A stretch of DNA of 64,000 bases from Aplysia californica (Eukaryota > Mollusca > Gastropoda > Aplysiida > Aplysiidae): assembly GCF_000002075.1 (NCBI RefSeq), contig NW_004797316.1:1237560-1301559 (forward strand), read 5' to 3'. Both the position numbers and the translations under genes were made by a program. Of this stretch, positions 62,330 to 64,000 are shown in pieces; the first letter of the stretch is position 1; each line of letters opens with the position of its first letter. The notes beneath the pieces were generated by a model. That model made no database searches, was not told the DNA's origin, and worked only from the letters and a program-made list of their open reading frames with translations.

Positions 62330-63473
62330 AAGTTGGATTCCCAGTTTTTTTTAATTCACAAAAATCAATAAAAATAACTCGGATTTAACTAACCCATGTA
62401 TGGTCGCTTTTATTTTTTAAGCACAAGCGGGCTTACCCAGATTTTGGGGGTTACCAGAAATCTTGACCGACCAAAAGTGGGCATTACCCTACCTATAGGA
62501 GAAGTTTGGTTTCATTGGTGTGTATATTTGTTTGGTAATAGAGAAAACTCTCCTTTTATTTTAAATTCAAAGAAACTTAACAAGGGGCAAAAACTTTAAC
62601 TTCGATTTTCTCAAAACAGCATTTTTCGGGATAGCCCCTTTGTGCTAAAAAGCGACCATATGTGAGCAAGTTTGCATTCAACAAAGTCTCTTACAGGGTG
62701 AACAGCCCCCGCTGACGTGGTTTTGCCCATTTTTCTCCCACAACCAACCTTATCTATTCCTGGAAACTGTCCATGGTACCTGTATAATGAACGTTTATTC
62801 GCTTACCCTATTGTTTATATCTTATGCGACCAATCTGTGGCATTCTTTTATACCAGCACACATATTATTATTATTGTTAGCACACACACTTGTCTTAGCA
62901 AGTGTCGGGGTCGGACGCGCAGCGGGCATACGTGTGACTGTGTGTGCATATCTGGGGGGTAGGGGCACAAGCAGTCCAGGTGTGAAACTACAGTAGAGTG
63001 TAGAGATATTAGCGAGTCAGGGTTTTTTTTCCCCCGGCTACTGATTAATATAACAATGATAAGTTAGTCTCAACATAAATATCTACGTTGTGAATTGCGC
63101 TGGACTGGAACCAAACATTGCTGTAGGCTAGGCTTTACACAGCAACACAACTTGATCAGTAAACAATACGTTATAGATGATAGCTGACACAGGCGTGCTT
63201 TTGAATGAATCGGCCTTATTGCACGATGTGTGCTCGGTAAAGTTCAGTATGTTTTCCTGGAATTTTCCAGGGATTCTTCGGTATGGCATCAAAGAAATGA
63301 AAATGCCTCTCATTTGAAACTAAACTACTTTTGATTGAGAAAGTCGAATACATTATACTTGCTCGGTGCCTGGAATTATCTACAAAAAAACCTCAAGTTT
63401 GCTATAACAAACACTCTCATTCAACGAAACTGAAGGTCAGACCTGATGACTTCATTGAATCTCAGTTCCACTG
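62330..63473 (+). mobile_element. Tigger-like MITE, CAGTGGAACTCGGAT family, copy 3, interrupted
   Basis: The right end, reverse-complemented, CAGTGGAACTGAGATTCAAT is followed by TA. Internal blocks AGGGTGAACAGCCCCCGCTG, CCATTTTTCTCCCACAAC and TGCTATAACAAACACTC match copies 1 and 2. The left terminus is not clear; first similarity begins near 62330. A small element is inserted at 62401. Confidence 0.72.
62401..62658. mobile_element. 258-base MITE with TGGTCGCTTTT termini, nested
   Basis: The left terminus begins TGGTCGCTTTTATTTTTTAA. The right, reverse-complemented, begins TGGTCGCTTTTTAGCACAAA. TA flanks both sides. It interrupts copy 3 of the CAGTGGAACTCGGAT family, so it is the younger insertion. 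Confidence 0.75.
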
Positions 63474-63884
63474 TACCTATCTGCAGATGTGTGAAGACCT
63501 AAACTTGAGGATGACATGAATCAATGTCTGTGTGTTTCTCAACACCATTACTGCTACAGAAGGGCTACTTCAAACAGAATTGACATTTTGACTTGGAAGT
63601 AGGAGAAATGTTAAATTTGGGGAATGTGTAAACCAATATCTGTGCAGTCTTTTGATAGACCAGCCAAACCGATGATTCATGATAATAATATATAGTACAG
63701 TTAGTCTCTCCTTTGCCTTATGACATACAAGGTACGTGTGTCGAGATGTATCTCTCGAAAATGCACAATTTTTAGCTATGTGTCTAACCATGGATGTCAT
63801 GGAAGTCGGCAAAATTTGCCATTCCTGGTGCCGATAAAATGTTACACATATATAATATACAAATGTGAATTGTACATCACACTA
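63474..63884. other. No gene seen
   Basis: AT-rich sequence between two transposons. Short open frames only. Confidence 0.4.
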
Positions 63885-64000
63885 CCGTCGAACCTGTGTA
63901 AGACGGTCACCCATTGTCAAGGAGAAAAGTGGCCGCATAAAACAGGTGGCCGTCTTTGGCAGGACTGATCAAGATAAAGAAAACAAACCATTCCTTTCTG
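63885..64000. mobile_element. Left end of a second CCGTCGAACCTG-family element, cut by the window edge
   Basis: It starts CCGTCGAACCTGTGTAAGAC after TA, agreeing over the first 12 bases with the element at 51899. The inner sequence has repeated GGCCG words. The rest is off the right edge. Confidence 0.6.

Noticed and set aside
62207-62330. CAGTGGAATTTG at 62207 as the left end of the copy 3 MITE
   Set aside because: Only eight or nine bases match, TA does not precede it, and the next 120 bases do not align with copies 1 and 2.

Overview
This is a window of animal nuclear DNA: AT-rich, with long introns and spliced genes. It is packed with short transposons and microsatellites and has one 410-base N gap. 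It most likely comes from a mollusc, probably a gastropod. That is an inference from the protein relationships, from the many CTAGAT-type microsatellites and from the transposon load; no species marker is present.

Three protein-coding genes are supported, and their exon phases all add up to whole codons. (1) CFAP52 (WDR16), minus strand, ten exons from 14226 down to 985, gives 467 codons; the last part, roughly 150 residues, lies off the left edge. (2) FOXK, plus strand, eight exons from 17880 to 35424, encodes 664 residues with an FHA domain, a forkhead domain and a glutamine-rich tail. (3) Tektin-4, plus strand, seven exons from 50883 to 61426, encodes 454 residues. CFAP52 and tektin-4 are both structural proteins inside ciliary doublet microtubules. 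Each has an RFX X-box-like motif 85-110 bases before its start codon. FOXK, between them, is a transcription factor with no obvious link to cilia. CFAP52 and FOXK are divergent, with about 3.65 kb between their start codons. FOXK and tektin-4 are in tandem, about 15.5 kb apart.

The rest is mostly mobile DNA. Eight elements have TTAA ends and inverted termini of piggyBac type (4323, 11812, 13355, 21432, 22424, 30058, 39409, 60278). A second group has CAGT-type termini and TA target duplications and is pogo/Tigger-like (6538, 38850, 42568, 46627, 47949, 51899, 54365, ~62330, 63885). Two of these keep the start of a helix-turn-helix transposase. There is also one internally deleted mariner (56461), a small TA element (62401), a TGTGTCACGAC-ended family (55317 and relatives), LINE fragments (1, 9150, 10560, 16500, 33013) and several tRNA-derived or tail-sharing SINEs. 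Nested insertions are clear at three places. One of them (42568 inside a repeat at 42301-43436) has an uninterrupted copy of the host repeat at 34341-34740 that shows the empty site.

I found no new protein-coding system. The most interesting points are the X-box motifs, the changed tektin signature nonapeptide, the set of TTAA elements with different termini, and the nested insertions that give relative ages.
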